A DNA stretch of 64,000 nt from Methanobacteriales archaeon HGW-Methanobacteriales-1 (GCA_002839705.1 PGYO01000004.1:62001-126000); one strand, 5' to 3'. Numbered from the stretch's first letter, positions 39,881 through 50,376 are shown. Program-made: numbers and translations. Notes: generated by a model from the letters alone, not told the origin.

Positions 39881-40729
39881 ATGAGCTATGTAATTAAAAC
39901 TAATTCTTTAACCAAAAAATATGGTGATTTTACAGTTTTAAATAATCTAAATTTAAAAATAAAAAAAGGAGAAATTTATGGCCTTTTAGGACCTAATGGG
40001 GCAGGTAAAACCACCACCATAAAAATACTATGTGGCCTCATAAAGTCCAGCTCTGGCGAAGCCAGAATACTTGAAAAAAAAGTCCCTGACAAAAAATTAG
40101 CACCGTACATCGGTTAAATGCCTCAGGAAACAGCACTGTACATGGGCCTCACCATATCTCAAAATTTAGAATTTTATGGGAGTATATTCGGCTTAAAAAA
40201 CCATATTATTAAAGAAAGAATCAATCAAATTATCCAATTCATTCAATTGGAAAAATGGAAAGACATTTTGGTGGGAAATTTGAGTGGAGGAATGCAGCAC
40301 CGTGTTTCTTTAGGATGCACCTTGATGCATCAGCCAGATATTTTATTTTTAGATGAGCCTACCGTGGGAGTGGATCCTGAGCTTAGAAATTCTTTTTGGA
40401 ATTATTTTAATCGTTTAAAAGATAATGGAACTACTATTCTTATTACCACCCACTACATGGACGAAGCCAGACACTGCGATCGTATTGGTTTTGTTAGAAA
40501 TGGAGAATTAATTGCTGAAGGAAAACCTGAAAAACTTCTGGAAATCAGTGGTAAAGATTCTCTAGAAGATGCATTTTTACAATTTTCTAAAGAAGATATA
40601 GAAATAGAAGATGGGAAGAAAAAGGAAAAACTGCAAAAACAAAGTTCGGCCTCTGAAAACACCACAAAAGAAAACACTGAAAATCCAATATTGAATATTC
40701 TGAGTCTGAGGTGGGCCCATGAATATTAA
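39881..40729 (+). pseudogene. ABC transporter ATP-binding protein interrupted by an in-frame TAA
   Basis: All ABC motifs occur in a single frame: Walker A GPNGAGKTTT (about 38-47), the signature LSGGMQHRVS, Walker B ILFLDEPTVGVD and the H-loop TTHYMDEA. A TAA at 40115-40117 replaces the tyrosine of IGYMPQ, just before the Q-loop. ATG of that same motif follows the stop immediately (TAAATG), so a second 203-residue polypeptide could be made by reinitiation. No other lesion is seen and the downstream permease is intact. Either a recent nonsense mutation, a sequencing error or a split ATPase. Confidence 0.8.
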
Positions 40730-41855
40730 AAGAACTCTGAATGTTACCAAAAAAGTATTCAGAGATATCAAAAATGATAAAAGGACCATTGGCCTTATTT
40801 TTCTGGCCCCCATATTTGCCATGTTCATTTTTGGATTGGCTTTCAGTGGCGAAGTGAAAGACGTGAATATCGGTGTGATAAATCATGATCAAGGATTTAT
40901 AACATCTAATGGTAAAAATCTGTCCCTTTCCAATAAAATTATAGCCAATATCGACCCCAGTGTACTTAATATAAAATATTATAAAAGTGAAAAAGAAGCT
41001 GTTAATCAGGTGAAATCCGGACAATCATATGGCGTGATTATTTTCCCAGAAAATTTCACTCAGGATGCATTTTTAGGTTTTACCAATCCTTCTTTGAATA
41101 AAAGCACCCAAATAACTATAAAAGCTGATGAAAGTGTTGTAAACGTGAAAAATGCGATAATGGACACAATATCCGACTCTATAGATACAACAGTGAAAGA
41201 AGAGGGAATTAAATCACCAGTTTCAATAAATAGCGAACCGATTTATGGAAAAGATGCCACTTTCATAGATTTCTTTGTTCCGGGAATTATGGCTTTTGTA
41301 GTTTATTTATTGACTACATTACTTACTTTACTGGCTTTTGTAGGTGAGCGGACATCAAGAACATTAGATAGGCTATTGAGCACTCCACTCCATGAAAGTG
41401 AAATTGTAGGGGGATATGGACTTGCTTTTGGAATAATAGGAACTTTACAAGCTGCTTTTTTATTAACTGTGGCCATTTTGGCATTTAACATTATGATTGT
41501 AGGAAATGTGGTTCTGGCATTTCTTATTGTGGCCCTTTTAGCCGTGGTTTCACAGTCATTAGGAATATTATTATCCAGTTTAGCAAAAAGGGAAGCTCAA
41601 GCCATTCAATTTATACCATTTGTAATTTTACCAGTTTTTTTATTATCTGGAGTATTCTGGCCGGTGGAAGCGATACCAATATGGTTAAGGCCCATATCTT
41701 ATTTAGTTCCTCCCACTTACGCAGTTGATGCCTGTAGAGGCGTGATGCTTAAAGGGTGGGGTTTTGCACAAATATGGTCTGATTTTCTGGCTTTAATCTT
41801 ATTTGCAGTATTCTTCTTGTTATTAGCAACCTGGTCTCTTAAAAGAAAGAGTTAA
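40719..41855 (+). CDS. ABC-2 type transporter permease
   Basis: A 378-residue membrane subunit. One helix near the N-terminus (about 24-42, RTIGLIFLAPIFAMFIFGLAF) is followed by a large outside domain (to about 180) and five more helices, the YhgE/ABC-2 export topology. LTTLLTLLAFVGERTSRTLDRLLSTPL is the typical cytoplasmic coupling segment. It overlaps the ATPase gene by 11 nt and forms one exporter with it. The substrate is unknown; the wall-synthesis neighbours make a drug or envelope substrate plausible. Confidence 0.88.
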   Translation: MNIKRTLNVTKKVFRDIKNDKRTIGLIFLAPIFAMFIFGLAFSGEVKDVNIGVINHDQGFITSNGKNLSLSNKIIANIDPSVLNIKYYKSEKEAVNQVKSGQSYGVIIFPENFTQDAFLGFTNPSLNKSTQITIKADESVVNVKNAIMDTISDSIDTTVKEEGIKSPVSINSEPIYGKDATFIDFFVPGIMAFVVYLLTTLLTLLAFVGERTSRTLDRLLSTPLHESEIVGGYGLAFGIIGTLQAAFLLTVAILAFNIMIVGNVVLAFLIVALLAVVSQSLGILLSSLAKREAQAIQFIPFVILPVFLLSGVFWPVEAIPIWLRPISYLVPPTYAVDACRGVMLKGWGFAQIWSDFLALILFAVFFLLLATWSLKRKS

Positions 41856-41959
41856 TTTAAAAACTATAACTTATAAAATTCCGAAGTTCACTAATTAAAT
41901 TAAGACAAAAATAGGGTACGAAAATAGGATAATTAAAAATTATTTAAAAAGAATTATAA

Positions 41960-42859
41960 TTAAAAAGGGTTATAAAAAAGCCTTCTAAATCCTATTTTTA
42001 TTAAAAAACCATTTTTTATAGAAATTTTTCTTTTTTTGAGGATTATTTTACGGAATAAGTCACCTAATCCCCCACCCGTGAGGACATCCATAAAATAATC
42101 CCCAAATGTGGGGTTTTCAATTCCCAGTTTAGTTTCCAGAAAAATTTGGAGATTATTTCTTCGAATTATGGCTATCAATGTTGTTGTTGTTAAAAATAAG
42201 ATCAGAAGTCCCCAGCCACCACCATATAAATAGAACATTATTCCTAAAGCTATGGCAAATGAATGGTTTCCCACTTCACCCATCATAATTTTCCCTTTAT
42301 AATCCAAAGGAGCATACCCGGCACAAATAGCAATTATCAATAGGGGTATGAAATATTGAGAGATACCTATAGAATTTATAGAACCATTAAAGATTCCAGA
42401 TATTAAATATAGTAAAATTACTAAAGCAGACATTGATAAAACCGTGCTACATGCAGATCCTGGCTGCATGTCCGCAATATTCAATGGTTGAACCATTAAT
42501 GCTAGCAAGATAGAAGCAGAACCTAAAAAAGGATAAGCTAAAATTATAACCAGAATCATTCCCAATCCTCTGGAAAGCTGACCCAATTCTAATGGAAAAC
42601 TTTTTAATTTTTTCCTACCCATCAAGTCATCAATGAAAGCTAGAATGCCCATTATGGCTAGAATATAATTATAAGGCCATGTTAAAAAGAATATAAAAAT
42701 AATTAGCGGAGCTAATCCAACTCCTCTCGGAATTCCGCCCCGGATATCAACAAAAAGATTTCCAGAAGTTCCATTTTTAGCTAATTTAGCTATTAATCTT
42801 GCGAAAAGCAAAGTTAAAACTGCTGATAAAATTCCTGCTTCAATAATTTGAATATACAT
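41960..42859 (-). CDS. MraY-like glycosylphosphotransferase (pseudomurein lipid precursor)
   Basis: A 299-residue polytopic protein with about ten hydrophobic helices. AFIDDLMGRKKLKSFPLELGQL (about 75-96) has the DD motif of the MraY/WecA family, and GKIMMGEVGNHSFAIALG (about 193-210) is the counterpart of the conserved MGDxG loop. The family moves a phospho-sugar from UDP onto a polyprenyl phosphate at the membrane. With the nearby MurG-like gene it probably serves pseudomurein synthesis. The C-terminal 25 residues are basic. Confidence 0.82.
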   Translation of the reverse strand: MYIQIIEAGILSAVLTLLFARLIAKLAKNGTSGNLFVDIRGGIPRGVGLAPLIIFIFFLTWPYNYILAIMGILAFIDDLMGRKKLKSFPLELGQLSRGLGMILVIILAYPFLGSASILLALMVQPLNIADMQPGSACSTVLSMSALVILLYLISGIFNGSINSIGISQYFIPLLIIAICAGYAPLDYKGKIMMGEVGNHSFAIALGIMFYLYGGGWGLLILFLTTTTLIAIIRRNNLQIFLETKLGIENPTFGDYFMDVLTGGGLGDLFRKIILKKRKISIKNGFLIKIGFRRLFYNPF

Positions 42860-42911
42860 ATTTTTCCTTTAATTAAATTTTAAAATTTCCATAAACATTA
42901 CTGAGCCAGAA

Positions 42912-43973
42912 TCAATTCATATTATATCTTAAAAGAGCAGCCATCCCACCTAAGGCCTCTAGTTGTTTTCCACCTTCGTGTTCACTACTTACCATGATAA
43001 CTTCTCCATTCATGCGTTCTACCATATCCATAACTTTTTCTAAATCTTCCTGACGGACCATTTTATCAAGAACCAGTAACTGTTCTGCAGCACCAGCATT
43101 TACTGCATTTATAACTTGTTTTTTACCATAAGCAACTGCAGAAGAAGATTTAGAAATTTGTTCTAATACCTTATTTACAGAACGCATTTCCCAGGCCACC
43201 CTATTTTCAGCAGTTATTTTCTCAACCGTGCCTTTCTTTAAAACTTCTCCAATTCCTACTCTCCCACCAGTACCCGTGTTTTCTAAAATAGTTTTTTTAG
43301 CAATTTCAGGGTGTTTTTCGGTTAGATATGAATGAAAATCTCCTTTAACAAAGCCAGGTCCAGCAATAACTATAGTTCGGACTTCTTTGAATTTTTTTAA
43401 TGCATCCACTACTGTTTCATAGAATAGAACAACGTTTTTTCGCCTGTCCTTTTGTTCAATCCTTTTTCCAGATATGTGTCCAATTAAAGGACCATAATAT
43501 TCCACACCAAACTGTCTTATAAGGCCCATATCTGCAGTGTCATCCTCTAAAACAAGAATTATAGCAGATAATTTTTTTGAAGCTTCAATAGCTTGTTTTA
43601 ATCTCTTAATGGTCCATCTAGACCATTTTTCCTTCATTATGCGAATAGGAATATTTAGTTTTATTTCCAGTGTGTGATGTGAGCCTAATGGAATTAAATC
43701 CTCAGGGCCTTTTTCAATTACTCCGGTGGCCCTCAGTTTACCAGTGTAAATATGAAAATTAAGACTTTCAACCAGTACACCCAGGTAAAAAGTTTTTTTG
43801 ATTCCTCTATCACTTCTAATTTTTTCTCCGGAGGTATCTTGAATCCTGCGAGTCGTTTTTGATGAAATAATATCATTTTTTTCAATTATGTGAGATAAAT
43901 GCCATAAATCATCCAATGTCTCAGGAACCAGCTCTATAACGCCTTTTTTCATATCCTGATATACTATACGCAT
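42912..43973 (-). CDS. pelA: mRNA surveillance protein Pelota
   Basis: A 353-residue homologue of Pelota/Dom34 that recognises stalled ribosomes and, with aEF1A and ABCE1, splits them. The N-terminal Sm-like domain (about 1-130: LVPETLDDLWHLSHII ... GVIEKGPEDLIPLGSHHTLEI), the central eRF1-like domain (VIAGPGFVKGDFHSYL, about 214-229) and the L7Ae-like C-terminus (NAGAAEQLLVLD) are all visible. No GGQ motif is present, as expected for Pelota and unlike aRF1. Confidence 0.95.
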   Translation of the reverse strand: MRIVYQDMKKGVIELVPETLDDLWHLSHIIEKNDIISSKTTRRIQDTSGEKIRSDRGIKKTFYLGVLVESLNFHIYTGKLRATGVIEKGPEDLIPLGSHHTLEIKLNIPIRIMKEKWSRWTIKRLKQAIEASKKLSAIILVLEDDTADMGLIRQFGVEYYGPLIGHISGKRIEQKDRRKNVVLFYETVVDALKKFKEVRTIVIAGPGFVKGDFHSYLTEKHPEIAKKTILENTGTGGRVGIGEVLKKGTVEKITAENRVAWEMRSVNKVLEQISKSSSAVAYGKKQVINAVNAGAAEQLLVLDKMVRQEDLEKVMDMVERMNGEVIMVSSEHEGGKQLEALGGMAALLRYNMN

Positions 43974-44283
43974 TATTCTACCTCTTTTTAAATGAGATTA
44001 ATTTTTAATTCTAATTTATATTATAATTAATACTTTCAAAATTTTATTAATTTCAATTTTATTATATTATAGTCAAATTTAAATATTAATCCTAGAAAGT
44101 TATATTTAATTTCTAATTGTATAAATGAGTATTTATGTAAATGCTGAAATTTGATTATTGTGACTATTGATTTTTTAGATAAATGAATATAAATTAATAG
44201 AATAAAAAAAGAATAATGAAATAATAATTAATTGAATATAAAATGAGTTCACTAAATATTAGTATTTACAAGGAGAGCAAAAA
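43974..44283. other. 310-nt A/T-rich spacer between pelA and the DUF5518 gene
   Basis: This is a divergent intergenic region and holds promoters for both directions. No ORF or marked inverted repeat is seen. A purine-rich AAGGAGAG Shine-Dalgarno lies just before the DUF5518 ATG at 44284. Confidence 0.4.
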
Positions 44284-44649
44284 ATGAGTGATTATTCAGC
44301 AGGCTCCGCTGTTTTCATTAGTATAATTATAGGTTTTATCATCTCAATATTCTTTGATGTTATATTTGCCGTTGCAACTACTGGTTTCATAGCTACTTAC
44401 TTAACCCGTGCTGAAGAAAGGTATACCATTATAGGTGCTATTGCTGCTCTTATTTTAGGAGTTCTGGTTTTCTTTTTAAATGGCATATTCCTGGGCCCGG
44501 AGATGCCATACAAAATATCATCATTGGTAAGTATTGATTTAGGCAGTTTTATCACTGGTTTTATAATATTATGTTTATTGAGCTTTAGTTTAGGAGCTTT
44601 AACTGGATTTATTGCTAGTAAAGCAGCTAAAAACAAAGCTCCCGGCTAA
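44284..44649 (+). CDS. DUF5518 family membrane protein
   Basis: A 121-residue protein with four hydrophobic helices: about 8-24 (VFISIIIGFIISIFFDV), 27-40, 52-70 (IGAIAALILGVLVFFL) and 90-113. The glycine-rich ends and helix spacing fit the small archaeal DUF5518 family, which is especially numerous in Methanobacteria. No function is known. It is followed 63 nt later by tyrA. Confidence 0.7.
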   Translation: MSDYSAGSAVFISIIIGFIISIFFDVIFAVATTGFIATYLTRAEERYTIIGAIAALILGVLVFFLNGIFLGPEMPYKISSLVSIDLGSFITGFIILCLLSFSLGALTGFIASKAAKNKAPG

Positions 44650-44712
44650 TCCATTGTGATAAACATTTTATGAATATCGACATGAATTTAAAAATATATT
44701 TTTGAGGTTAAA

Positions 44713-46017
44713 ATGAAAATTGCCATAATAGGTGGTACTCGAGGATTGGGAAAGTGGATAGCTTCTTTTTTAAAAGAAAAAGGCTACCAAGTTACTATTA
44801 CATCTAGAGATGAACTTAGTGGAAACGCTGTTTCTAAGAAATTAGGTGTTGAATACAGCAGTGATAATCAAAAAGTTGCTGGGGAAAGTGATGTGGTTAT
44901 AATATCTGTGCCCATTGAAAGTACAGAATCTGTAATTAAGCAATTGGCACCCCATATGAGCAAAGGTTCGCTTTTAATGGATGTAACTTCTGTAAAAGAA
45001 AAACCAGCAATTTTGATGCAGGAATATCTTGCCGAAGGTGCTTACTTTTTACCATCCCACCCCATGTTTGGCCCACGAGTAAGATCCCTGGAAGGACAGG
45101 TGATTGTTCTTACACCTTTGCAGGAATCTGAATGGTTCAATACCGTCTTCAAATTTCTAGAAGATCATAAAGCCCGGGTTTTAGTAACCACCCCTGAAAA
45201 ACATGACGAAATGATGAGTGTGGTTCAAGTACTCACACATTTTGCATATATCAGCATATCTTCTGCCATAAAAAAACTCAATTTGGATATTAAAGAATCC
45301 AGAAAATTTGCCAGTCCCATATACAACCTCATGCTAGATATCATATCCCGAATTGTGGCCCAAAATCCCTATTTGGTTTATTCCATACAGACTCAGACAG
45401 ATTACGCTTATCAAGCTCGAGAAATATTTATGGAAACTATTAATGAGCTTAATGATATGTTAATTAACAATAATCAGACTGAATTTGTTAATGCCATGAG
45501 CTCTGCTGCTAAAAATATGGATGATATTGAGGCAGCATTAGGTAGATCTGATAAAGTTATTTCTGCACTTAATCAAGAAATAAGTGCTCTTAAAGAATCA
45601 ATTAATAGTGAAGTATTTCTTCGCCATATTTATTCTGGAAAAACACACTATGGAATTCTAAAAGAGATATCGCCAGATTTTGTGACTTTGATTTCTGGTA
45701 AAAAGATTTTAAAGTTGAAAATTGCTAATATTGAAGTTCTATCCCCTTCCCAAGTGCAGGATTGGAAATTAAACAATTTTAAACAATATGAATACCATAT
45801 TTCTGTTATTTTTCCATCCCATTGCGATCCTCAAATCATTGCTTCAGCAATTTCCAATTTGGAAGGAGTGGTCAGCACATCTTTAATGGATATTTATCAG
45901 GGTGAACAAATTGATAACAATCAGATAAGCATCACCTTCAGTTATAAAGTCCTGGAGGCTCGTTTTTCTAAAGAAGTTGAAAATCTTCTAAAAGGATTTG
46001 GGGCCATTATAAGGTAA
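44713..46017 (+). CDS. tyrA: Prephenate dehydrogenase with C-terminal extension
   Basis: A 434-residue protein. The N-terminal Rossmann motif IAIIGGTRGLGKWIA (3-17) binds NAD(P). LMDVTSVKEKP (about 95-105) and FLPSHPMFGPRV (about 117-128) carry the prephenate-site serine and histidine. A helical dimerisation domain follows to about 285, then about 150 extra residues ending in an ACT-like module (about 355-434, YHISVIFPSHCDPQIIASAISNLEGVVST), probably for feedback control by aromatic amino acids. The reaction yields 4-hydroxyphenylpyruvate for tyrosine. Confidence 0.9.
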   Translation: MKIAIIGGTRGLGKWIASFLKEKGYQVTITSRDELSGNAVSKKLGVEYSSDNQKVAGESDVVIISVPIESTESVIKQLAPHMSKGSLLMDVTSVKEKPAILMQEYLAEGAYFLPSHPMFGPRVRSLEGQVIVLTPLQESEWFNTVFKFLEDHKARVLVTTPEKHDEMMSVVQVLTHFAYISISSAIKKLNLDIKESRKFASPIYNLMLDIISRIVAQNPYLVYSIQTQTDYAYQAREIFMETINELNDMLINNNQTEFVNAMSSAAKNMDDIEAALGRSDKVISALNQEISALKESINSEVFLRHIYSGKTHYGILKEISPDFVTLISGKKILKLKIANIEVLSPSQVQDWKLNNFKQYEYHISVIFPSHCDPQIIASAISNLEGVVSTSLMDIYQGEQIDNNQISITFSYKVLEARFSKEVENLLKGFGAIIR

Positions 46018-46330
46018 TTTATTTTATTATTTTTATTATTATATTACATTCAAATAATTTAGAATTTATTTAATTTTAATTTTCAGGATTAATTCTTATG
46101 AATAATATCCGCATTGGATATATAACTACCGAAATATTTATAAGTGATAAACCTATATTGTATTATAGTAACAAAAGTTTACTAAAAGATTTTGCAAGAT
46201 TTAGTTTGAAATAGAAATTAATCTTAGATAATTGCATAATTCTAATTACAAATACTAAATATTTATGTTATACTAAAAACAAATAATTAATAAAAATTAC
46301 TTATTAAAAGCATAAAAGCGGGGTGTTTTT
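46018..46330 (+). promoter_or_regulatory. cdc48 upstream region
   Basis: A 313-nt spacer after tyrA. A TATA candidate (AAATATTTATAAG) lies at about 46132-46145, and another A/T element (TTATGTTATACT) lies near 46264. GGGGTG directly before the ATG region is the Shine-Dalgarno. A 38-codon frame at 46098-46214 is A/T-rich with no Shine-Dalgarno and is not believed. Confidence 0.4.
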
Positions 46331-48538
46331 ATGGATAAAAAAGAGATGAATTTAAAAGTTGCTGAAGCTTTATCTCAATCAGATGTTGGTAGATCAATAG
46401 CAAGGATAGATCCAGCATGTATGCAAAAAATGGATCTTCTAGACGGAGACATAATTGAAATAAGTGGGAAAAAAATAGCTGCCGCGACAGTAGTATCCTC
46501 ACAATCAGACATAGGTCTTGGAATAATAAGAATAGATGGATATATGCGAAAAAATGCTGGGGCTTCCATTGGTGAAGAAGTTGTTGTGCGCAGAGCCGAA
46601 GTAAAAGATGCCCAAAAAGTAGTTCTAGCACCAGTAGAACATGAAATAATGGTAAAGGGCGATGTAAGGTCAGCATTCCTTAACCGAGCACTGGTTAAAG
46701 GAGATATAATTGTATCTGGAATACGACAACAACAAGCTCCAAGTAGATTACCAAGTAGTGGAAGTTTATTTGATGAATTTTTCCGTGATATGGTAGACGT
46801 TTCACCTTTAGGAGAAATAAAACTGGCCGTAGTGTCCACCAAACCAAGTGGAGTAGTTAAAGTAACTCAAATGACTGAAGTTGAAATTCAGACATCACCA
46901 GTAGATGTTTCTAAAATCGAAGGTGTTAAAAACCTGGTTGATGTAACTTATGAAGATATTGGAGGCCTCAAAGAGGAAGTTAAGAAAGTAAGGGAAATGA
47001 TAGAGATACCCTTAAAAAGACCAGAGCTCTTTGAGAGATTAGGAATCTCACCACCCAAAGGTGTGCTCATGCATGGTCCTCCCGGAACTGGAAAAACTCT
47101 CCTGGCCAAGGCCGTAGCTAATGAAAGTGACGCTCACTTCATAACCATAAACGGGCCAGAAATCATGAGTAAATATGTTGGAGGATCAGAAGAACGATTA
47201 AGAGAGTTCTTTGAAGAAGCAGAAGAAAATGCACCTTCCATAATATTCATTGATGAACTAGATGCTATTGCACCAAAACGAGAAGAAGTTAGTGGTGAAG
47301 TAGAACGCAGAATTGTAGCTCAGTTACTGACCTTAATGGATGGTCTTAAAGCTAGAGGACAAGTTGTTGTTATCGGAGCAACAAATAGGCCAGATGCACT
47401 TGATGGTGCTTTAAGAAGACCAGGCAGGTTTGACAGGGAAATTGAAATCGGCGTACCTGATAAAGAAGGTCGAAAAGAAGTGCTGGAGATTCATACTCGA
47501 GGTATGCCCCTGGATGAAAATGTGGATCTTGACGAAATATCCGCGATAACCCACGGATTTGTTGGTGCTGACCTTGAATCACTCTGTAAAGAGTCAGCCA
47601 TGCGAGTTCTCCGCCGAGTACTACCCGATATTAAAGCAGATGAAGAAATTCCTAAAGAAACCTTGAAGAAGATGATTGTGAATAAATCAGACTTCAAAGA
47701 GGCTTTAAAAGAAATCCAACCATCTGCACTAAGAGAAGTTCTGGTACAGGTTCCAGATATTAAATGGGACGATATAGGTGGACTAGACAGTGCTAAGCAA
47801 GAACTCAAAGAAGCTGTTGAATGGCCTTTAAAATATCCAGAAAACTTCGAGAAGTTTGGAGTAAGACCACCACGAGGAGTCCTAATTCATGGTTCTCCAG
47901 GTACTGGAAAAACTCTCCTGGCCCAGGCCGTAGCCAATGAAAGTGATGCTAACTTTATATCTGTTAAAGGTCCTGAATTACTATCTAAATGGGTAGGGGA
48001 GTCAGAAAAAGGTGTTAGGGAAGTTTTCAAAAAGGCCAGACAAACTGCACCTACTGTAATCTTCTTTGATGAAATAGACTCTATTGCTTCCACCAGAAGC
48101 GGTTCATCATCAGATTCCGGAGTTACTCAGAGAGTTGTAAATCAACTGCTTACTGAAATCGATGGTATGGAAGAATTACAAGATGTATCCGTTATTGCTG
48201 CTACTAATCGACCAGACATGCTGGACTCTGCTCTTCTAAGACCTGGAAGGTTTGATAGGCATGTTAAAGTAGGAGATCCTGATGAAAAAGGCAGACTGGC
48301 CATATTTAAGGTCCATACCAAAAAAATGCCTCTGGATGACGATGTGGAAATTGAAAAACTTGCCAAATCCAGTGCAGGATATGTCGGTGCAGATATAGAA
48401 TCTGTGTGCCGGGAAGCAGCCATGTTAACTCTAAGAGATAACTTGGAAGCGGAAACCGTTACTATGGCCTACTTCAAAAAAGCCATGGAAAAGGTAAAAC
48501 CAAACCAAAATGAAAGTGAAATGGTTCAGTACCATTAA
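46331..48538 (+). CDS. cdc48: AAA ATPase CDC48/VAT
   Basis: A 735-residue type II AAA+ unfoldase that works with the archaeal proteasome. The double-psi-barrel N domain (about 1-185, [20 protein letters not shown]) precedes D1 (Walker [14 protein letters not shown] about 250, Walker [12 protein letters not shown]) and D2 ([13 protein letters not shown] about 523, Walker [12 protein letters not shown]). SRH arginines are in RRPGRFDRE and [10 protein letters not shown]2 has Ser instead of the first Pro of the P-loop. The GGGGTGTTTTT leader gives a strong ribosome site. Confidence 0.96.
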   Translation: MDKKEMNLKVAEALSQSDVGRSIARIDPACMQKMDLLDGDIIEISGKKIAAATVVSSQSDIGLGIIRIDGYMRKNAGASIGEEVVVRRAEVKDAQKVVLAPVEHEIMVKGDVRSAFLNRALVKGDIIVSGIRQQQAPSRLPSSGSLFDEFFRDMVDVSPLGEIKLAVVSTKPSGVVKVTQMTEVEIQTSPVDVSKIEGVKNLVDVTYEDIGGLKEEVKKVREMIEIPLKRPELFERLGISPPKGVLMHGPPGTGKTLLAKAVANESDAHFITINGPEIMSKYVGGSEERLREFFEEAEENAPSIIFIDELDAIAPKREEVSGEVERRIVAQLLTLMDGLKARGQVVVIGATNRPDALDGALRRPGRFDREIEIGVPDKEGRKEVLEIHTRGMPLDENVDLDEISAITHGFVGADLESLCKESAMRVLRRVLPDIKADEEIPKETLKKMIVNKSDFKEALKEIQPSALREVLVQVPDIKWDDIGGLDSAKQELKEAVEWPLKYPENFEKFGVRPPRGVLIHGSPGTGKTLLAQAVANESDANFISVKGPELLSKWVGESEKGVREVFKKARQTAPTVIFFDEIDSIASTRSGSSSDSGVTQRVVNQLLTEIDGMEELQDVSVIAATNRPDMLDSALLRPGRFDRHVKVGDPDEKGRLAIFKVHTKKMPLDDDVEIEKLAKSSAGYVGADIESVCREAAMLTLRDNLEAETVTMAYFKKAMEKVKPNQNESEMVQYH

Positions 48539-48552
48539 ACTTGAAAATAAAT

Positions 48553-48592
48553 GAAGAGAATCAAATCTCTTCTTAATTTTTTAATTTAATTT
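48553..48592 (+). terminator. Intrinsic-type terminator after cdc48
   Basis: GAAGAGA (48553-48559) and TCTCTTC (48566-48572) form a perfect 7-bp stem with a 6-nt loop, 15 nt past the cdc48 stop. TTAATTTTTTAATTTAATTTT follows at once. Confidence 0.6.
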
Positions 48593-48924
48593 TCTATTAA
48601 TTTTTTTTTAATTAATTAATTTCTGCTATTTTTAAAATAATTAAATTTTAAATAATTTTTACTCATTTTCGGATAAAATAAATCACTGAATCACCACAAC
48701 ATCAAAACACGGTTCAAGAACTGATATTTAATTATATTATAATTTTAATCCATTCCTAAATATATTTTAACAAGTTAATATTTCAATAAAATATTCACAA
48801 TAAAGAAAATATTTATAGAAATTAAAGTGATATTAAACTATTGAAATAAATAATAGAAATATAATTAAGATTCATTTAAAAAAAAAAATTTGATATGAAT
48901 TATATGACAAATAACGGTGATACA
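48593..48924 (+). other. Spacer upstream of the homocysteine hydrolase gene
   Basis: Low-complexity A/T sequence with no ORF. TATA-like blocks occur near 48810-48830 (AAATATTTATAG, at a suitable distance for the next gene). No inverted repeat stands out other than the cdc48 terminator on its left edge. Confidence 0.4.
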
Positions 48925-50178
48925 ATGCCCTATGATGTAAAAGATATTTCACTAGCACCCCAAGGTAAACAAAAGATAGAATGGGTACAAAAACACATGC
49001 CTGTTTTAGAGCACATTAAAAAAGAATTTGAAAAAACCAAACCTTTTGAAGGGATCACCATTGCCTCTTGTCTGCATTTAGAACCTAAAACCATTAATTT
49101 AGGGCTAACCTTGCAAGCTGGAGGAGCCGAAGTAGCTATGACTGGGTGTAATCCTCTTTCAACCCACGATGATGCCACCGCTGCTGGAGCAGCCCTGGGC
49201 CTCAATATGTACGGCTGGAGAGAAGAAACGAGCGAAGAATATTACCAAAACATCCATAAAGTTCTTGATCACGACCCGGACATTTTAATTGATGACGGAG
49301 CAGACATGATCTTTTTAGTTCATAGAGAAAGAAAAGAGCTTTTAAGCAAAATTAAAGGTGCTTGTGAAGAAACCACTACTGGAATCCATCGTTTAAAGGG
49401 TATGGCTGAAGATGGAGCATTAAAATTCCCAGTTATGGCTGTGAATGATGCCTATACTAAATATCTTTTTGATAATAGGTATGGAACCGGACAATCCACC
49501 TTTGATTCAATCATGGGAGCAACCAACATGTTAATTGCTGGTAAAACCGTCGTAGTATGTGGTTATGGTTGGTGTGGAAGAGGTGTTGCTATGCGTGCTC
49601 TAGGATTAGGAGGTAATGTCATAGTAACTGAAATAGATCCAATAAGGGCCCTTGAAGCTAAAATGGATGGATTTAGAGTTATGCCAGTTCGAGAAGCTGT
49701 GAAACAAGCCGATATCCTTTTGACCGTGACTGGAAATATTGATGTTGTATCTGGAGATGACTTCAAGTATATGAAAGATGGGTGCATAATGGCCAATTCT
49801 GGACACTTTAATGTGGAAATAAATCAGGAGGATATAAGAAAACTTTCTGTGTCCGAGAAAAAGGTAAAAGTAGACATTGATGAATTTGAAATGGAAGATG
49901 GGCGCTTATTATACTTATTAGCTGATGGAAGATTAGTTAACTTAGCATCCGAAAGAGGTCAAGGCCATCCTGCTGAAATAATGGATTTAAGTTTTGCTAT
50001 GCAGGCTCTTTCCGCCAAACATATATTAAATGAAGATCTAAACCCAGGTGTGCATCGGGCCCCTGATGAATTAGACTTTAGTGTAGCTAAATTAAAACTT
50101 GCTGCCATGGATATTGAAATAGATAAATTAAGTCCTAGACAAATTGACTATTTAGATAATTGGGAAGAAGGAACTTAA
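48925..50178 (+). CDS. ahcY: S-adenosyl/S-inosyl-L-homocysteine hydrolase
   Basis: A 417-residue NAD-dependent hydrolase. ASCLHLEPKT (about 51-60) binds substrate, LIDDGADM and NDAYTKYLFDNRYGTGQS hold the catalytic Asp, Lys and Asn region, and VVCGYGWCGRGVAMRA (about 213-228) binds NAD. Methanogens may use it on S-inosylhomocysteine after deamination, as shown for M. jannaschii. I place the start at ATG 48925, behind GGTGAT at 48914-48919, and not 10 codons earlier. It regenerates homocysteine for methionine and methyl transfer. Confidence 0.93.
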   Translation: MPYDVKDISLAPQGKQKIEWVQKHMPVLEHIKKEFEKTKPFEGITIASCLHLEPKTINLGLTLQAGGAEVAMTGCNPLSTHDDATAAGAALGLNMYGWREETSEEYYQNIHKVLDHDPDILIDDGADMIFLVHRERKELLSKIKGACEETTTGIHRLKGMAEDGALKFPVMAVNDAYTKYLFDNRYGTGQSTFDSIMGATNMLIAGKTVVVCGYGWCGRGVAMRALGLGGNVIVTEIDPIRALEAKMDGFRVMPVREAVKQADILLTVTGNIDVVSGDDFKYMKDGCIMANSGHFNVEINQEDIRKLSVSEKKVKVDIDEFEMEDGRLLYLLADGRLVNLASERGQGHPAEIMDLSFAMQALSAKHILNEDLNPGVHRAPDELDFSVAKLKLAAMDIEIDKLSPRQIDYLDNWEEGT

Positions 50179-50179
50179 T

Positions 50180-50218
50180 TCATTTTTTATTTATTTTTTT
50201 AAAAATTTTTTTATTTGA
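50180..50218 (+). terminator. U-rich tract after the homocysteine hydrolase gene
   Basis: TTCATTTTTTATTTATTTTTTT followed by AAAAATTTTTTTATTTG begins right after the stop codon. Repeated T6-T7 runs are adequate as an archaeal terminator. Confidence 0.5.
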
Positions 50219-50376
50219 ATACAAATAATTAATTTAAAATAATTGATTTTAGATAATAAACCTTATCTGGGATTTATTTTCTTAATGGAATATTTGACTT
50301 ATTAATAAGCTATTAAAAATTATAAATATATTATAAAAAAGCAATTTTCCATTTAAAAGTCAAGAAAGGAGATTTA

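Noticed and set aside
46098-46214. A 38-codon plus-strand frame (MNNIRIGYITTE...) before cdc48
   Set aside because: It overlaps the likely cdc48 promoter, lacks a Shine-Dalgarno and has spacer-like composition.
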